Shown piece by piece: positions 27,776 through 36,707 of a DNA stretch of 64,000 nt (the stretch's first letter is position 1; the number at the start of each line of letters is the position of its first letter). The notes under the pieces were generated by a model. The model made no database searches. It had not been told where the DNA came from and saw nothing but the letters and a program-made list of their open reading frames with translations. The DNA comes from Methanoregula sp. (lineage in GTDB: Archaea; Halobacteriota; Methanomicrobia; Methanomicrobiales; Methanospirillaceae), in NCBI GenBank assembly GCA_026394605.1, contig JAPKXY010000029.1:16427-80426 (forward strand), written 5' to 3'. The position numbers and the translations under genes were made by a program.

Positions 27776-28021
27776 TTATACGAGACCCTGCATCTCATCT
27801 GCCACGCTGATGAGCCGGAGGTACATATTGAGCGCAGCCCGCAACGCGGAAGTATCTTCTGCGGCAACCCAAAGGATGAGCAGGTTGTCGCCAACAAGTT
27901 CGGCCCGTGCCGCTGACCGTGGGTTCACCTCATCGGCAAGTTCCGGAAGAAGCGCCTGATAGATCTTCGGGGCATTGCCGGTAAAAAACCGGAACACCAC
28001 CTCATGCGGCATATGAGACAT
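27776..28021 (-). CDS. pcc1: KEOPS complex subunit Pcc1
   Basis: 81 residues of the CTAG/Pcc1 family. Small alpha/beta protein with the typical central part RAELVGDNLLILWVAAEDTSALRAALNMYLRLIS. Pcc1 is the dimerisation subunit of KEOPS, which makes the t6A modification at position 37 of tRNAs reading ANN codons. It lies 85 nt after rpoP, in the position usual for pcc1 in the archaeal superoperon. The start could be any of three Met codons in the first six residues of the open frame. Confidence 0.85.
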   Translation of the reverse strand: MSHMPHEVVFRFFTGNAPKIYQALLPELADEVNPRSAARAELVGDNLLILWVAAEDTSALRAALNMYLRLISVADEMQGLV

Positions 28022-28105
28022 AATCAATCACATTGAATGATCTAAAAAAGACGGGTAAAAAAGTATTGGGTTGTAATGGTCGTAAAAATGATAGAGGCGG
28101 AAACG

Positions 28106-28240
28106 TTACCGTGCCTTGAGCTCTTTGATCGCGGCGCCGCGTTCCTTGAAGAGGATGCGGTGACCGCAATAGGGACAGCGGACGTTTATGTCGATCTCGA
28201 CCTTCTGTTTGCACCGAGCGCACTTGTATGAGCTTGCCAT
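28106..28240 (-). CDS. rpoP: DNA-directed RNA polymerase subunit P
   Basis: 44-residue protein beginning [17 protein letters not shown] with a second pair CPYCGHR; the four Cys bind one zinc, as in Rpb12/RpoP. It is an essential small subunit of archaeal RNA polymerase that bridges Rpo3 and Rpo2. It lies 12 nt after rpl37Ae, exactly the order of other archaea. The length matches the family (42-50 residues). Confidence 0.93.
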   Translation of the reverse strand: MASSYKCARCKQKVEIDINVRCPYCGHRILFKERGAAIKELKAR

Positions 28241-28252
28241 TCCTGATCCGGC

Positions 28253-28552
28253 TTATGTCCCGTTTTTGTTCTGTTCAAGCGTCCGGTCCATCGTGCGCAT
28301 TGCGATGCGCAGTGCCGGTGTCTGTGGTTGGTAAGCGCCGCCGGCGAATTTGTAACTGCACTTCCGGCACTCCCAGATGCCGGTACCTTTTCGCTGCACC
28401 GCCACTGTATCGCAGTGCGGGCAGGAGTGGAGGGAGCGCGATACTTTCTCAACGTCTGCCACACGCTTACGGGTGAACCTGCCGTACCTGCAGCCAAAAC
28501 GCCCCGCACTTCCGGTAACTTTTCCTTTCGCTGTCTGCTTTGATCTTGGCAT
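28253..28552 (-). CDS. rpl37ae: Ribosomal protein L37Ae (eL43)
   Basis: 99-residue large-subunit protein with a Cys2-Cys2 zinc finger (CPHCDTVAVQRKGTGIWECRKC) after a basic N-terminus (GRFGCRYGRFTRKRV). It is a little longer than the 90-residue average owing to a C-terminal tail. It starts 42 nt after the sdo1 stop; in many archaea three exosome genes sit in this gap and here they are absent. Confidence 0.93.
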   Translation of the reverse strand: MPRSKQTAKGKVTGSAGRFGCRYGRFTRKRVADVEKVSRSLHSCPHCDTVAVQRKGTGIWECRKCSYKFAGGAYQPQTPALRIAMRTMDRTLEQNKNGT

Positions 28553-28594
28553 ATGGATAAACCCCAGTATGTCCTATTTTGTTTGTCGTGTCGA

Positions 28595-29299
28595 TTAATA
28601 TACTTGATTGAGAATCTTTACAACCCCTTCGCCTTTCGTGATCTTGTTGATGAGGTCGTAGAATTCACCCTGGATGCCGGCAGGGATCCGAACAACGCAG
28701 ATCCATGAACCGTCCTTCTGCCACTCATCTTTTTCCATGGTAGCTGCTGCGGCAATATCACCGAAGGCGCGTCCTGCATAATCGGCAGGGATCTTCACCG
28801 CAAGCCGGATCTCCTCGAACCGAATCGGGAGGATCGGGCGCAGTGCCTTAACCGTCTCTTTCACCATTTCATCAAGGTGCTTGAAGGGGTCGATGTTCAC
28901 CCGTGCCTCCTCCATCGCCATCTCGATGCGCTGAGGGGGATGCGGGTGCCCTGTCTGCGGGTTGACCGCGTTCCTTGAGATAAACGTGATCACCTGCCTG
29001 CGCTTGTCCTCGATCATGTGCCGGCGCTGCTCAGCGGTGAGGTGGATCTCGCCCTTCTCAATGATCCGGTGGGCAACTGCGGGAAAATCAGTGGTGTGGA
29101 AAACTTTTGTTAAGGACTCGTCAGATGCCCGCGTGCCTCGCGAGGCATTGGAGAAGACATTGAGGGCAGCAACGACGTCCTCGATATCGATTTTTTCGCC
29201 CTGCCTGACCTTCGCCGCCTGATTGGGATCAACGAGGAGTTCAAAACGCTCCCCGAAGCTTTCCAGCCGAGCAATCACTGCCTTTTCCAGCGGGATCAT
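28595..29299 (-). CDS. sdo1: Ribosome maturation protein SBDS/Sdo1
   Basis: 234 residues with the three SBDS domains: N-terminal FYSH (about 1-90, ending in VFSNASRGTRAS), the helical middle domain (100-160, RNAVNPQTGHPHPPQRIEMAM) and the C-terminal ferredoxin-like domain. With a GTPase of the EFL1/EF-2 type it releases aIF6 from the large subunit. The start lies 6 nt after the psmA stop, so the genes are cotranscribed. Confidence 0.94.
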   Translation of the reverse strand: MIPLEKAVIARLESFGERFELLVDPNQAAKVRQGEKIDIEDVVAALNVFSNASRGTRASDESLTKVFHTTDFPAVAHRIIEKGEIHLTAEQRRHMIEDKRRQVITFISRNAVNPQTGHPHPPQRIEMAMEEARVNIDPFKHLDEMVKETVKALRPILPIRFEEIRLAVKIPADYAGRAFGDIAAAATMEKDEWQKDGSWICVVRIPAGIQGEFYDLINKITKGEGVVKILNQVY

Positions 29300-29305
29300 A
29301 GCCGG

Positions 29306-30028
29306 TCACTGCTTGAACTGCTCGACGAACGCTGCGACTTCCTCTTTGGTCATCTTGCGGAATACTGGCTTTTCCTTCCCGATGACACCAATCTCGACCG
29401 TGTCGACATCAAACTTGCCTTCGGTGGCTGAGTGCAGCGCTTTAAGACCCAGCATAATTGCATCCTTGATCTCCACTTCCGGGGTGTATTCATCCTCAAA
29501 AACCTTCATGGCGGCAGGGCGGCCAATCCCGATGCCTGTCGCCTTATATTCGAGAAGGGTGCCAGACGGATCAGTTTCGAAGAGCCGGGATTCGCCATCA
29601 GAGACCCCGGCGATTAAAAGCGCCGTGCCGTACGGGCGGATGCCGCCGTACTGGGTGAGCGTCTGCATGTGGTCGCATAGCTTTTTTGCAAGCGCTTCGA
29701 CCTCAATCGGTTCATCATAGGAAACGCGGTTGATCTGGCATTCGATTCTTGCCCTGTCAACGAGCGCACGTGCGTCGCCCACGAGCCCCGAGGACGCAAC
29801 GCCAATGTGTTCGTCGATCTTGAAAATTTTTTCGATCGACACGGGTTCGAGCAGCTTTGAGCTGACACGCTTGTCGACAATCAGGACGACACCGTTCTTT
29901 GCCTTGATCCCGACCGCGGTCGTCCCCCTTTTTACCGCTTCCCGCGCGTATTCCACTTGGTAGAGCCTGCCATCAGGCGAAAAGACAGTGATTGCCCGGT
30001 CGTATCCCATCTGATATTGTGGTTGCAT
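29306..30028 (-). CDS. psmA: Proteasome alpha subunit
   Basis: 240 residues. The N-terminal gate sequence is [32 protein letters not shown] (Tyr-Asp-Arg gate motif and alpha-subunit signature), followed by the Ntn-hydrolase sandwich without a catalytic Thr, as expected for an alpha ring. It forms the outer rings of the 20S core that open on binding PAN or Cdc48. The start codon overlaps the rnp2 stop by one base (TAATG). Confidence 0.96.
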   Translation of the reverse strand: MQPQYQMGYDRAITVFSPDGRLYQVEYAREAVKRGTTAVGIKAKNGVVLIVDKRVSSKLLEPVSIEKIFKIDEHIGVASSGLVGDARALVDRARIECQINRVSYDEPIEVEALAKKLCDHMQTLTQYGGIRPYGTALLIAGVSDGESRLFETDPSGTLLEYKATGIGIGRPAAMKVFEDEYTPEVEIKDAIMLGLKALHSATEGKFDVDTVEIGVIGKEKPVFRKMTKEEVAAFVEQFKQ

Positions 30029-30525
30029 TACTGGTCCTCCAAATCCTCTGTTGTCAAAAAGAATCGTGTTGTATTTTTAAATCCCTTTTCAATTACATCA
30101 ACCTTCTGACCTGCACAATGGCAGACCATGAATAATCGTCCGTCAATCATGCACTCTGCGGGCCCACCTGAGGATGGCGGTTTGGGTCTGTGCACCGATG
30201 CAACGCGCTCCCGCAGGCTTTCAATCGTCCCTGATGTTGCACAGGTACGCAGGGCGATCCGCTGACCTCCACAGGAAGTCACGGTCGAGAGAGCGATCGC
30301 AAGTTCGCGTTCCATCCCCCGACGGCAACGCACGATTGCACACCCGTTTTCAACAGCGACAACGGCAGGATGGATCAGGGAAGCCACGGCATCTCCCCAC
30401 AGTACTGTCGCCGCATCGTGAACAGCGAGATACAGCTCCTTGGGATCAGGGATACACCCCGCAGGTGCAATCCGGACAAGCACGTAGCGCCGCTTCTCCC
30501 GCAGGGTGGGGGGGCGTACTGTCAT
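30028..30525 (-). CDS. rnp2: RNase P protein component 2 (Pop5)
   Basis: 165 residues of the Rpp14/Pop5 family. The core [30 protein letters not shown] and TSGTIESL matches. It pairs with Rpp30 to activate the catalytic RNA that trims tRNA 5' ends. It is longer than the usual 120-140 residues because of a C-terminal extension with Cys ([11 protein letters not shown]). The start at 30525 gives an ATGA overlap with rnp3. Confidence 0.87.
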   Translation of the reverse strand: MTVRPPTLREKRRYVLVRIAPAGCIPDPKELYLAVHDAATVLWGDAVASLIHPAVVAVENGCAIVRCRRGMERELAIALSTVTSCGGQRIALRTCATSGTIESLRERVASVHRPKPPSSGGPAECMIDGRLFMVCHCAGQKVDVIEKGFKNTTRFFLTTEDLEDQ

Positions 30526-31163
30526 TGGATCACCTGTACCGCGGGTTCCGGAGAACACAGCCTGCCGGCATTCCCCAGTGCCTGCTTAACATCCCCGACA
30601 TCAAGTCCGACCAGCGAGGCAAGCGCGCTGATCTCCCGCACCGAGCGCATCTCAAGAACTGAACGCGCATGGGTGGAGAGAACAAGCGGGAACTCAAACC
30701 GGCGCTGCAGCATCACGATGTCAAGATACCGGTCCAGCGCCCGCTGGCGCGTGGCACCGCGCTCATGGATAATGGGTGCGAGGCTTATATCGATGGCAAT
30801 CCCACTATCAGCCGCTATCTTTGCTGCGACGTGATCAAACCCGTACCGGTCGGTCAGGTGAACCCCGCACAGGACATGAACTCCGCGCATTGCCAGCACT
30901 GCCCGGTTGAACCCGCTGTCTCCCGCTTCCACTATGACAACGGTATCAGTACCCTTGCATCGCTTCACCCGTGGCAGTATTTCCTGAGCAAAAGCACCGC
31001 GGACCAAAACACCGCTCATCACCGACACGCCTGCGTATTCACAGGTTGGCGCATCGATGGCAACAAGGCTGTCAAACCCCAGTTCGTGGGCTTCCAGCGC
31101 CATCCGCCGCACGGAGGAATCTCCCCGGGGACGCGGACAGATACACGCATCGGTGATCATCAT
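30522..31163 (-). CDS. rnp3: RNase P protein component 3 (Rpp30)
   Basis: 213-residue TIM-barrel protein of the PHP-like Rpp30 family. It has DACICPRPRGDSSVRRMALEAHELGFDSLVA at the N-terminus, then DISLAPIIHERGATRQRAL and LVLSTHARSVLEMRS, all family hallmarks. It forms a heterotetramer with Pop5. The start may be the first or second ATG of ATGATG. It sits 30 nt after rpl15e. Confidence 0.92.
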   Translation of the reverse strand: MMITDACICPRPRGDSSVRRMALEAHELGFDSLVAIDAPTCEYAGVSVMSGVLVRGAFAQEILPRVKRCKGTDTVVIVEAGDSGFNRAVLAMRGVHVLCGVHLTDRYGFDHVAAKIAADSGIAIDISLAPIIHERGATRQRALDRYLDIVMLQRRFEFPLVLSTHARSVLEMRSVREISALASLVGLDVGDVKQALGNAGRLCSPEPAVQVIQ

Positions 31164-31193
31164 TACCTAGTGTTCAACGAAAAAAGGATAAGA

Positions 31194-31784
31194 TTATTTG
31201 CCCTGGTTTGCATGCGAACGGATGGACGGGCGGGTCTTTTCGGTGCCGGTGCCCCGTGTTCCCATCCCCCTGCCTCTGCGCCCTGCAGCGGTCTTGCCAC
31301 GTTCAGCGCGTCCGCGGTGGGTGCTGTTGCCCACCCACGCAAGTTTCCGGTCGCTTTTAATTGCCGGGTGATGACCGTCCACGAGGATAACCTCGTAGTA
31401 TTTCAGCTTGCCATCCTGGCCTACCCAGTAGGAGTTCAGGACTTCCATATTCGGGAAACGGCGCGATGCGCGCTCCTCGGCAATGCGCTGGAGGCTCTTT
31501 GCGGACGTGAGCCGGTTCTTACCCATGCGGGCGGACCGCCGGGCACGGACGTATCGCGAGCGCCGGCGACCGCCCCTGCGCACCTTCACGCGGGCAACGG
31601 CGATGCCCTGCTTTGCACGGAACCCGAGCGACCGTGCGCGGTCGATGCGGGTCGGATGCTCGATCCGGACGACACTCCCCTCACGGCGCCAGACCTGCAT
31701 CCGGTCCCAGAGGAGCGCCTTAACAGCACTCTTGTCAGGATTGTTCCATGCCTCCCTGACGAAGGCATACATCGATTTGACCAT
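31194..31784 (-). CDS. rpl15e: Ribosomal protein L15e
   Basis: 196-residue, strongly basic large-subunit protein. The N-terminus [10 protein letters not shown] is followed by [47 protein letters not shown] and a C-terminal Arg/Gly-rich tail that threads into rRNA. It heads the superoperon, with a TATA box about 90 nt upstream. Confidence 0.96.
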   Translation of the reverse strand: MVKSMYAFVREAWNNPDKSAVKALLWDRMQVWRREGSVVRIEHPTRIDRARSLGFRAKQGIAVARVKVRRGGRRRSRYVRARRSARMGKNRLTSAKSLQRIAEERASRRFPNMEVLNSYWVGQDGKLKYYEVILVDGHHPAIKSDRKLAWVGNSTHRGRAERGKTAAGRRGRGMGTRGTGTEKTRPSIRSHANQGK

Positions 31785-31871
31785 GTACTATCACCTTGAA
31801 GGTTCAGCCCGAAACGGGCCACATTCCTTTACGGGACGGATCCCATATTCCTAAATACGTTGACGGGCAGG

Positions 31872-31880
31872 CTATAAAAG
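31872..31880 (-). promoter_or_regulatory. TATA box of the rpl15e superoperon
   Basis: Minus-strand CTTTTATAG lies in the 116-nt gap between moaC and rpl15e. It predicts a start near 31850 and a leader of about 65 nt, in which a ribosome site AAGGTGAT lies just before the ATG. Confidence 0.5.
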
Positions 31881-31900
31881 TGCTCGTGTCGTCTGCCACA

Positions 31901-32368
31901 TCATCTGCCCTTGTGTTTCTCAAGGACGCGGATATCCGAGATCCGGGTGACGGGATACTGCCCGTCCTTATCCTTCTCTGCCGACTTCACCATGTCCCAG
32001 ATGGTGAGCAGCGCGACCGAGACGCCGGTAAGCGCTTCCATCTCGACGCCGGTCTTCCCGGTGGACTTTACCTGGACGGTCACCTCGATACATCCGTCCG
32101 GTTCCGAAAAATCAACCGTGATCGCGCTGATCGGGATCGGGTGGCACATGGGGATCAGCCGGGATGTGTCCTTGACAGCGACTGTCGCCGCCACCCGCGC
32201 GGTCGCAAGGACGTTGCCCTTCACCACGGTCCCCTCGCGGATCGCCCGCAGCGTCCCGGCACCCAGAAATATTTTTCCGCTTGCCACCGCCACGCGTGCA
32301 ACGTCGGCTTTCGCTGTCACGTCCACCATCTGGGCACGGTCATTCTTGATATGCGAGAACTCAGCCAC
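31901..32368 (-). CDS. moaC: Cyclic pyranopterin monophosphate synthase MoaC
   Basis: 155 residues from a GTG start. It catalyses the second step of molybdenum/tungsten cofactor synthesis, needed for formylmethanofuran and formate dehydrogenases in methanogens. Visible signatures are MVDVTAKADVARVAVASG, RLIPMCHPIPI (catalytic region) and VEMEALTGVSVALLTIWDMVK. The open frame extends to 32440, but the GTG at 32368 overlaps the nnr stop by 8 nt and gives the family length. Confidence 0.94.
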   Translation of the reverse strand: MAEFSHIKNDRAQMVDVTAKADVARVAVASGKIFLGAGTLRAIREGTVVKGNVLATARVAATVAVKDTSRLIPMCHPIPISAITVDFSEPDGCIEVTVQVKSTGKTGVEMEALTGVSVALLTIWDMVKSAEKDKDGQYPVTRISDIRVLEKHKGR

Positions 32369-33773
32369 GGAGATGACCGTCCCTGAATAGTTCGGCTGGG
32401 ATGCGGTCGACCAGATCAGAGGCGAGCATCCCCACCCCACGCTCCTGTTCTACCGCCATGCCCGCCCTGCCGTTCACATATGCAGCGATGCACGCTGCCT
32501 CAAACGCGGGCAGGTGACAGAGCAGGGCGCCACAAACGCCGGCGAGCACATCACCGGTGCCCCCGACAGTCATCGCAGCGCAGCCCGTCCGGTTAAAACG
32601 CACCCGCACACCGTCAGTGATCACATCGACCTGTCCTTTAAGGAGCACCGTGCCCGCGAGCTTCGCGTCCCGCGCCGCATGCGCCCGCGCAAGGGGATCA
32701 CTGCCCAGGGTGGTTCCGGTAATTCTCGCGAATTCTCCGGCATGCGGAGTGTACACGGTCTCGTGCTGCCCGGTGGGCAGAGGGAGCCGCAGGGCATCGG
32801 CATCAAAGACCGCCTTTTTGCAGGATGGTGCGACAGCACAGACAACCTCGTGGCTGTCAGCGCCCAGACCGTTGCCGCAGACCACCACATCCGCTTTTTT
32901 AGCAAGTCCGGTAAGTAGTTGGATGTGCTCATTGCTGATTTTGTGCGCACCGATCGGTTCGTAGATCAGGTCAGGGATAGGTTCGAATATTGGCGATGCG
33001 ATACGCACGATGTCGGCACCCGCACGCAGGGCCCCGAGTCCGGCGAGGTACGGGGCACCCTGGTACGGCCCGCCGCCGATCACGAGCACCTCGCCGCCTG
33101 CCCCTTTGTGGGCATCGCGGTGGCGCACCGGCAGCATTATAAGGTCACCTGGTCCGACGCTGCACTCCGCTTCAACCGGAATGCCGATGTCCACCACCAT
33201 GGAGCCCCCAACCTTGGCGCGGTGGAATGCACAGATCCGGTCAGCCTGCATACCGGGTGTCGGCAGGTCGGCTGCAACGACCTTTGCCTTTGACGCGTTG
33301 GCGAATTCAACGCAAGCGGCGACCGGTTCCTGCAGGGCTCCTGAAGCCCCGATACCAAGCAGCGCATCGATGATAATATCTGCATCCTCAAACAGCCGGC
33401 GCACTCCCAGCACATCATCGCGGCACTGTACCGGAACGAGCGCGACGCGGCAGTGGGAGAGAGCAAGCAGCTGGTGTTCGCATGCCGGCGTGCGACGCGG
33501 CGGGCTGTTGATATAACAGACATCGGTGGCAACCCCATGCTGGAGATGGCGCGCAGCCACCATCCCATCTCCACCATTGTTGCCCCTCCCGCAGAGAACG
33601 AGCACTCGCTCCGGGTGCTCACGCAGGGCGCACTCCGCGAGCGCCTTCCCGGCGCTCTCCATGAGCTGGAGCTCGTTTACTCCCAGCGCAATTGCGTTTT
33701 TGTCCACAACCCGCATGCGGGCGGGGCTGATCAGACCCCGTTCGAGAAACGCTTCAATGCCTTCACGCCTCAT
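32361..33773 (-). CDS. nnr: Bifunctional NAD(P)H-hydrate epimerase/dehydratase
   Basis: 470 residues: an N-terminal YjeF_N/NAXE epimerase (about 1-215; VLVLCGRGNNGGDGMVAARHL) fused to a C-terminal YjeF_C/NAXD ADP-dependent dehydratase (about 220-470; YTPHAGEFARITGT, GTGDVLAGVCGALL). It repairs hydrated NADH and NADPH. The gene order nnr-moaC with an 8-nt overlap indicates one message. It is divergent from the RecJ-like gene, with only 45 nt between the starts. Confidence 0.95.
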   Translation of the reverse strand: MRREGIEAFLERGLISPARMRVVDKNAIALGVNELQLMESAGKALAECALREHPERVLVLCGRGNNGGDGMVAARHLQHGVATDVCYINSPPRRTPACEHQLLALSHCRVALVPVQCRDDVLGVRRLFEDADIIIDALLGIGASGALQEPVAACVEFANASKAKVVAADLPTPGMQADRICAFHRAKVGGSMVVDIGIPVEAECSVGPGDLIMLPVRHRDAHKGAGGEVLVIGGGPYQGAPYLAGLGALRAGADIVRIASPIFEPIPDLIYEPIGAHKISNEHIQLLTGLAKKADVVVCGNGLGADSHEVVCAVAPSCKKAVFDADALRLPLPTGQHETVYTPHAGEFARITGTTLGSDPLARAHAARDAKLAGTVLLKGQVDVITDGVRVRFNRTGCAAMTVGGTGDVLAGVCGALLCHLPAFEAACIAAYVNGRAGMAVEQERGVGMLASDLVDRIPAELFRDGHLRG

Positions 33774-33818
33774 TGCCAGTACAATTCATGTGTATGAACG
33801 TCCCTAATAATATGCAGG

Positions 33819-35219
33819 ATGGGTTTTTGCGATGATGTACAGGCTGCTGCGGAGACGATTTCAGCGGCAGGAAACATAACCATCATCTCCCATATCGATG
33901 CCGATGGCATCGCAAGCGAGACAATTCTCTCACAGGCTGTTGCCCGCGCTGAAATCCCCCACCGTTCTGTCTTTGTCCGGCAGCTGGAACCACTCACCAT
34001 GCCACAGGTGCCGGATGACGATTCATTCAAGATCTTTACCGATCTTGGCGCCGGTCAGCAGAACCTGCTGGAAGAACGGGGGCTTTCTGAAAGGGATGTG
34101 CTGATCATCGACCACCATATAAGCCAGCCATGCAGCCGGCAGTACCTCCAGGTAAACTGCCTGCCCTATGGTCATATGCGGATGAGCGCCGCAGGTATCG
34201 CGTACCTGATCGCAAAGGCGATGAATGCCGCAAATACTGACCTTGCCAAGACTGCGATCATCGGCAATGTGGGGGACATGATGGCGCGGGAAACGTGCGG
34301 CCTTGTCGGGCTCGCACGCGATGTGATTGTACAGGACGGCGTACGGCACCGGAATGTGGAGGTGCGCAAACGTGATCTCAACTGCTACGGCACCGCGACC
34401 CGCCCGCTCTACCTCTCGCTTGCCTACAACGATGACCCCTTTATCAGGGGGATCAGCAACAATCCCGAGGGGGCAAAGCAGTTCCTGCGCCAGCTCGGGA
34501 TCCGGCAGCAGACTGCCGACGGGCGCTGGCTCGTTTGGGAGGAGATGTTGCAGGAAGACCGGCGCACCATCATTTCCGCGCTTGCCGAGCAACTGATCGC
34601 CCATGGCGAATCCGTCAGCCGTCTCCTCGCCGAAACCTATCACTTTCCCGATGAGCCCGCCCGAACCCCGCTGCGCAATGCACAGGAGTACGCGACGCTC
34701 CTGAATGCCTGCGGCAGGTGGGCGCGTCCGCAGGTCGGAGGTGCAATACTCAGGGGCGACCGGGGCAGCTCCTACCGCGAGGCGGAACGCATGCTGGCAA
34801 ACCACCGTGCGATCATCCGCGACCTGCTCGGGTACATTCTGGATACCGGTGTGACCCAGCTCGAATGGGTCCAGTATCTCCATGTCGGAGCCAGATATCC
34901 TGATACTATCGTGGGCATTGGAGCAGGCATGGCGCTCTCGAAACTTGACAGTGCAAAACCGATCCTCATCATGTGCTCGGTACCCGAAGACCCCAACCTG
35001 ACCAAAGTTTCGATGCGCACGACCGACCGTGTCGTGGGTCGTGGTGTCGATCTCCAGCAGGCGCTCAGCGCTGCTTCAGCAGAGTACGGCGGCGGGGGCG
35101 GGGGGCATAAAATTGCAGCGGGCGCGTATATCCCCAGAGAAGCGGAACAGGAGTTTGTGGTCCGTGTCAACAAAATACTCGGAGAACAGTTTGGTGCGGC
35201 GGGTCCAGACCATCGCTGA
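33819..35219 (+). CDS. RecJ-like DHH exonuclease
   Basis: 466 residues of the archaeal RecJ/GAN class of DHH phosphoesterases. Motif I is SHIDADGIAS, motif III DVLIIDHHIS and the DHHA1 domain carries GGGGGGHKIAAGA. Such enzymes degrade single-stranded DNA or RNA 5' to 3', and some bind GINS at the replication fork; whether this one is GAN or a repair/RNA nuclease cannot be told. The next gene starts inside its 3' end (26-nt overlap). Confidence 0.88.
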   Translation: MGFCDDVQAAAETISAAGNITIISHIDADGIASETILSQAVARAEIPHRSVFVRQLEPLTMPQVPDDDSFKIFTDLGAGQQNLLEERGLSERDVLIIDHHISQPCSRQYLQVNCLPYGHMRMSAAGIAYLIAKAMNAANTDLAKTAIIGNVGDMMARETCGLVGLARDVIVQDGVRHRNVEVRKRDLNCYGTATRPLYLSLAYNDDPFIRGISNNPEGAKQFLRQLGIRQQTADGRWLVWEEMLQEDRRTIISALAEQLIAHGESVSRLLAETYHFPDEPARTPLRNAQEYATLLNACGRWARPQVGGAILRGDRGSSYREAERMLANHRAIIRDLLGYILDTGVTQLEWVQYLHVGARYPDTIVGIGAGMALSKLDSAKPILIMCSVPEDPNLTKVSMRTTDRVVGRGVDLQQALSAASAEYGGGGGGHKIAAGAYIPREAEQEFVVRVNKILGEQFGAAGPDHR

Positions 35220-35640
35220 CTATCAGTTCGGTGGTCTGGTCGGAACAGGACTCTTTCCCGACGGATGCGAGTTCATCCTCTCCACGACAGGGCGCATCCG
35301 CCAGATCCTCTTTGAGGGGCGGCGTCTTGCAACCGTGCGGGCGCAGGATGGCAGGCTCACGCTGGGCATCGAGGGAGCCCGGCGCCTGCATGCGATCCTT
35401 ACCGCACCGCACTACCGCGTTGTGATCCGCGATGATGTGGCGGAATTCGTATCAGGAGGAAAAAACACTTTTGCAAAACATGTCATTGCTGTCGATCCCG
35501 CGATCCGCGCCGGAGACGAGGTGCTGGTAGTCGCGGGCGGTGATCAGCTGGTCGCATGCGGTGTCGCCATACTCTCGGGAGATGAGATGCTGGCATTTAA
35601 TTACGGTGGAGCAGTAAAAGTACGGCAGGGGAGTGCGTAA
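35194..35640 (+). CDS. PUA-domain protein
   Basis: About 148 residues from a GTG (or TTG at 35191) behind GGAG. Its C-terminal half is a PUA RNA-binding domain (about 72-145; KHVIAVDPAIRAGDEVLVV, LVACGVAILSGDEML), preceded by a small pre-PUA domain (FEGRRLATVRAQDGRLTLGIEGARRL). It resembles stand-alone PUA proteins related to archaeosine transglycosylase. It overlaps the RecJ-like gene and is followed directly by NAC. Confidence 0.82.
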   Translation: MRRVQTIADYQFGGLVGTGLFPDGCEFILSTTGRIRQILFEGRRLATVRAQDGRLTLGIEGARRLHAILTAPHYRVVIRDDVAEFVSGGKNTFAKHVIAVDPAIRAGDEVLVVAGGDQLVACGVAILSGDEMLAFNYGGAVKVRQGSA

Positions 35641-35641
35641 C

Positions 35642-35986
35642 ATGTTACCAGGAAACGTGAACCCGCGGCAGATGAAGGCGATGATGAAGAAGCTCGGCAT
35701 GAGTGTCGAACAGATCGAGGACGTGAAGGAAATCGTCATCAAAACCGCAAAAGGCAACTACATCTTTAGCGGAGCGGAGGTGACCGCCATGACGATGCAG
35801 GGCGTTACGACATACCAGATCGTGGGGGAACCTCGCTTTGAAGAGCCAGTACCCGAGATCCCGGTCGACGATGTCGTGATGGTCGCGTCACAGGCAGGTG
35901 TCGCAGAAGATGCAGCGAAAGCCGCTCTTGTGGCAACCCGCGGGGATATTGCAGAAGCGATCCTGCGCCTCTCGAAGCATGATTGA
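35642..35986 (+). CDS. nac: Nascent polypeptide-associated complex protein
   Basis: 114 residues: a NAC domain (about 10-70; NPRQMKAMMKKLGMSVEQI, GNYIFSGAEVTAMTMQG) and a C-terminal UBA domain (72-114; VASQAGVAEDAAKAALVATRGDIAEAIL). In archaea it forms homodimers at the ribosome exit tunnel. GGGGAG lies 8 nt before the ATG. Its stop overlaps the TrmI start by 8 nt. Confidence 0.94.
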   Translation: MLPGNVNPRQMKAMMKKLGMSVEQIEDVKEIVIKTAKGNYIFSGAEVTAMTMQGVTTYQIVGEPRFEEPVPEIPVDDVVMVASQAGVAEDAAKAALVATRGDIAEAILRLSKHD

Positions 35987-36704
35987 GCACAACGACCGCG
36001 TTCTCCTCGTGGGAGAAGGACGGGAATATTATATACGGGCTGGTGCGGGAATACTCTCCACGGACAAAGGGCAGGTCGACCTTGCGCTCCTCGTTGGTGC
36101 ACATGCGGGAGACACTATCGAGAGCCACAATGGTGCACGGTTCATGGTGCGGATTCCCCGGCCGACCGATTTCTTTATGCACGCAAAGCGCTCCGGTGCC
36201 CCGATGCTTCCCAAGGACATCGGGTTTGTGATTTCATCTACCGGTATGAACCGGAATGATGCGGTGCTTGATGCGGGAACCGGCAATGGCATCGCCGCCA
36301 TCTATTTTGGGGGGATCGCCCGCACGGTCACCAGTTTCGAGATCCGTGAAGAATTCGCCGCGCTCGCACAAAAAAACATTCGGGATGCCCGTCTCGAAAA
36401 TGTCGAGGTGGTAGCCGCTGATATGCTCACCGCCAAAGGCAGGTACGATATCGTAAACCTTGATATGCAGATCGAAGCCGCCCATATAGAGAATGCATAC
36501 AGTCTGCTATGCGTTGGCGGCTATCTTGCCTGCTATACCCCATTTCTCGAGCAGATGGCGGTGGTGGTGGACAGTGCACAGGATCGTTTTTCCGAAGTTC
36601 ATACCCATGAGCTGATCGATCGTGAGATGACCCGGTCGAAACGTGGCACGCGGCCGTCAACCAGCGTCTGCCACTCCGGCTACGTCACGATCGCACGAAA
36701 ATAG
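35979..36704 (+). CDS. trmI: tRNA (adenine-N1)-methyltransferase TrmI
   Basis: 241-residue Rossmann methyltransferase with the small N-terminal beta domain (VLLVGEGREYYIRAG) and SAM motif VLDAGTGNGIAAIYFGG; the motif corresponding to the target-base site reads VNLDMQI. It methylates A57/A58 in the T loop of tRNA. The C-terminus STSVCHSGYVTIARK matches TrmI. It is coupled to nac by an 8-nt overlap and ends with TAG, 3 nt from the convergent dehydrogenase gene. Confidence 0.88.
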   Translation: MIEHNDRVLLVGEGREYYIRAGAGILSTDKGQVDLALLVGAHAGDTIESHNGARFMVRIPRPTDFFMHAKRSGAPMLPKDIGFVISSTGMNRNDAVLDAGTGNGIAAIYFGGIARTVTSFEIREEFAALAQKNIRDARLENVEVVAADMLTAKGRYDIVNLDMQIEAAHIENAYSLLCVGGYLACYTPFLEQMAVVVDSAQDRFSEVHTHELIDREMTRSKRGTRPSTSVCHSGYVTIARK

Positions 36705-36707
36705 TAT

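Noticed and set aside
30669..31799. Long plus-strand open frame opposite rnp3 and rpl15e
   Set aside because: It is antisense to two well-identified genes in a GC-rich region and its translation is Pro/Arg/His-rich without domain signs.
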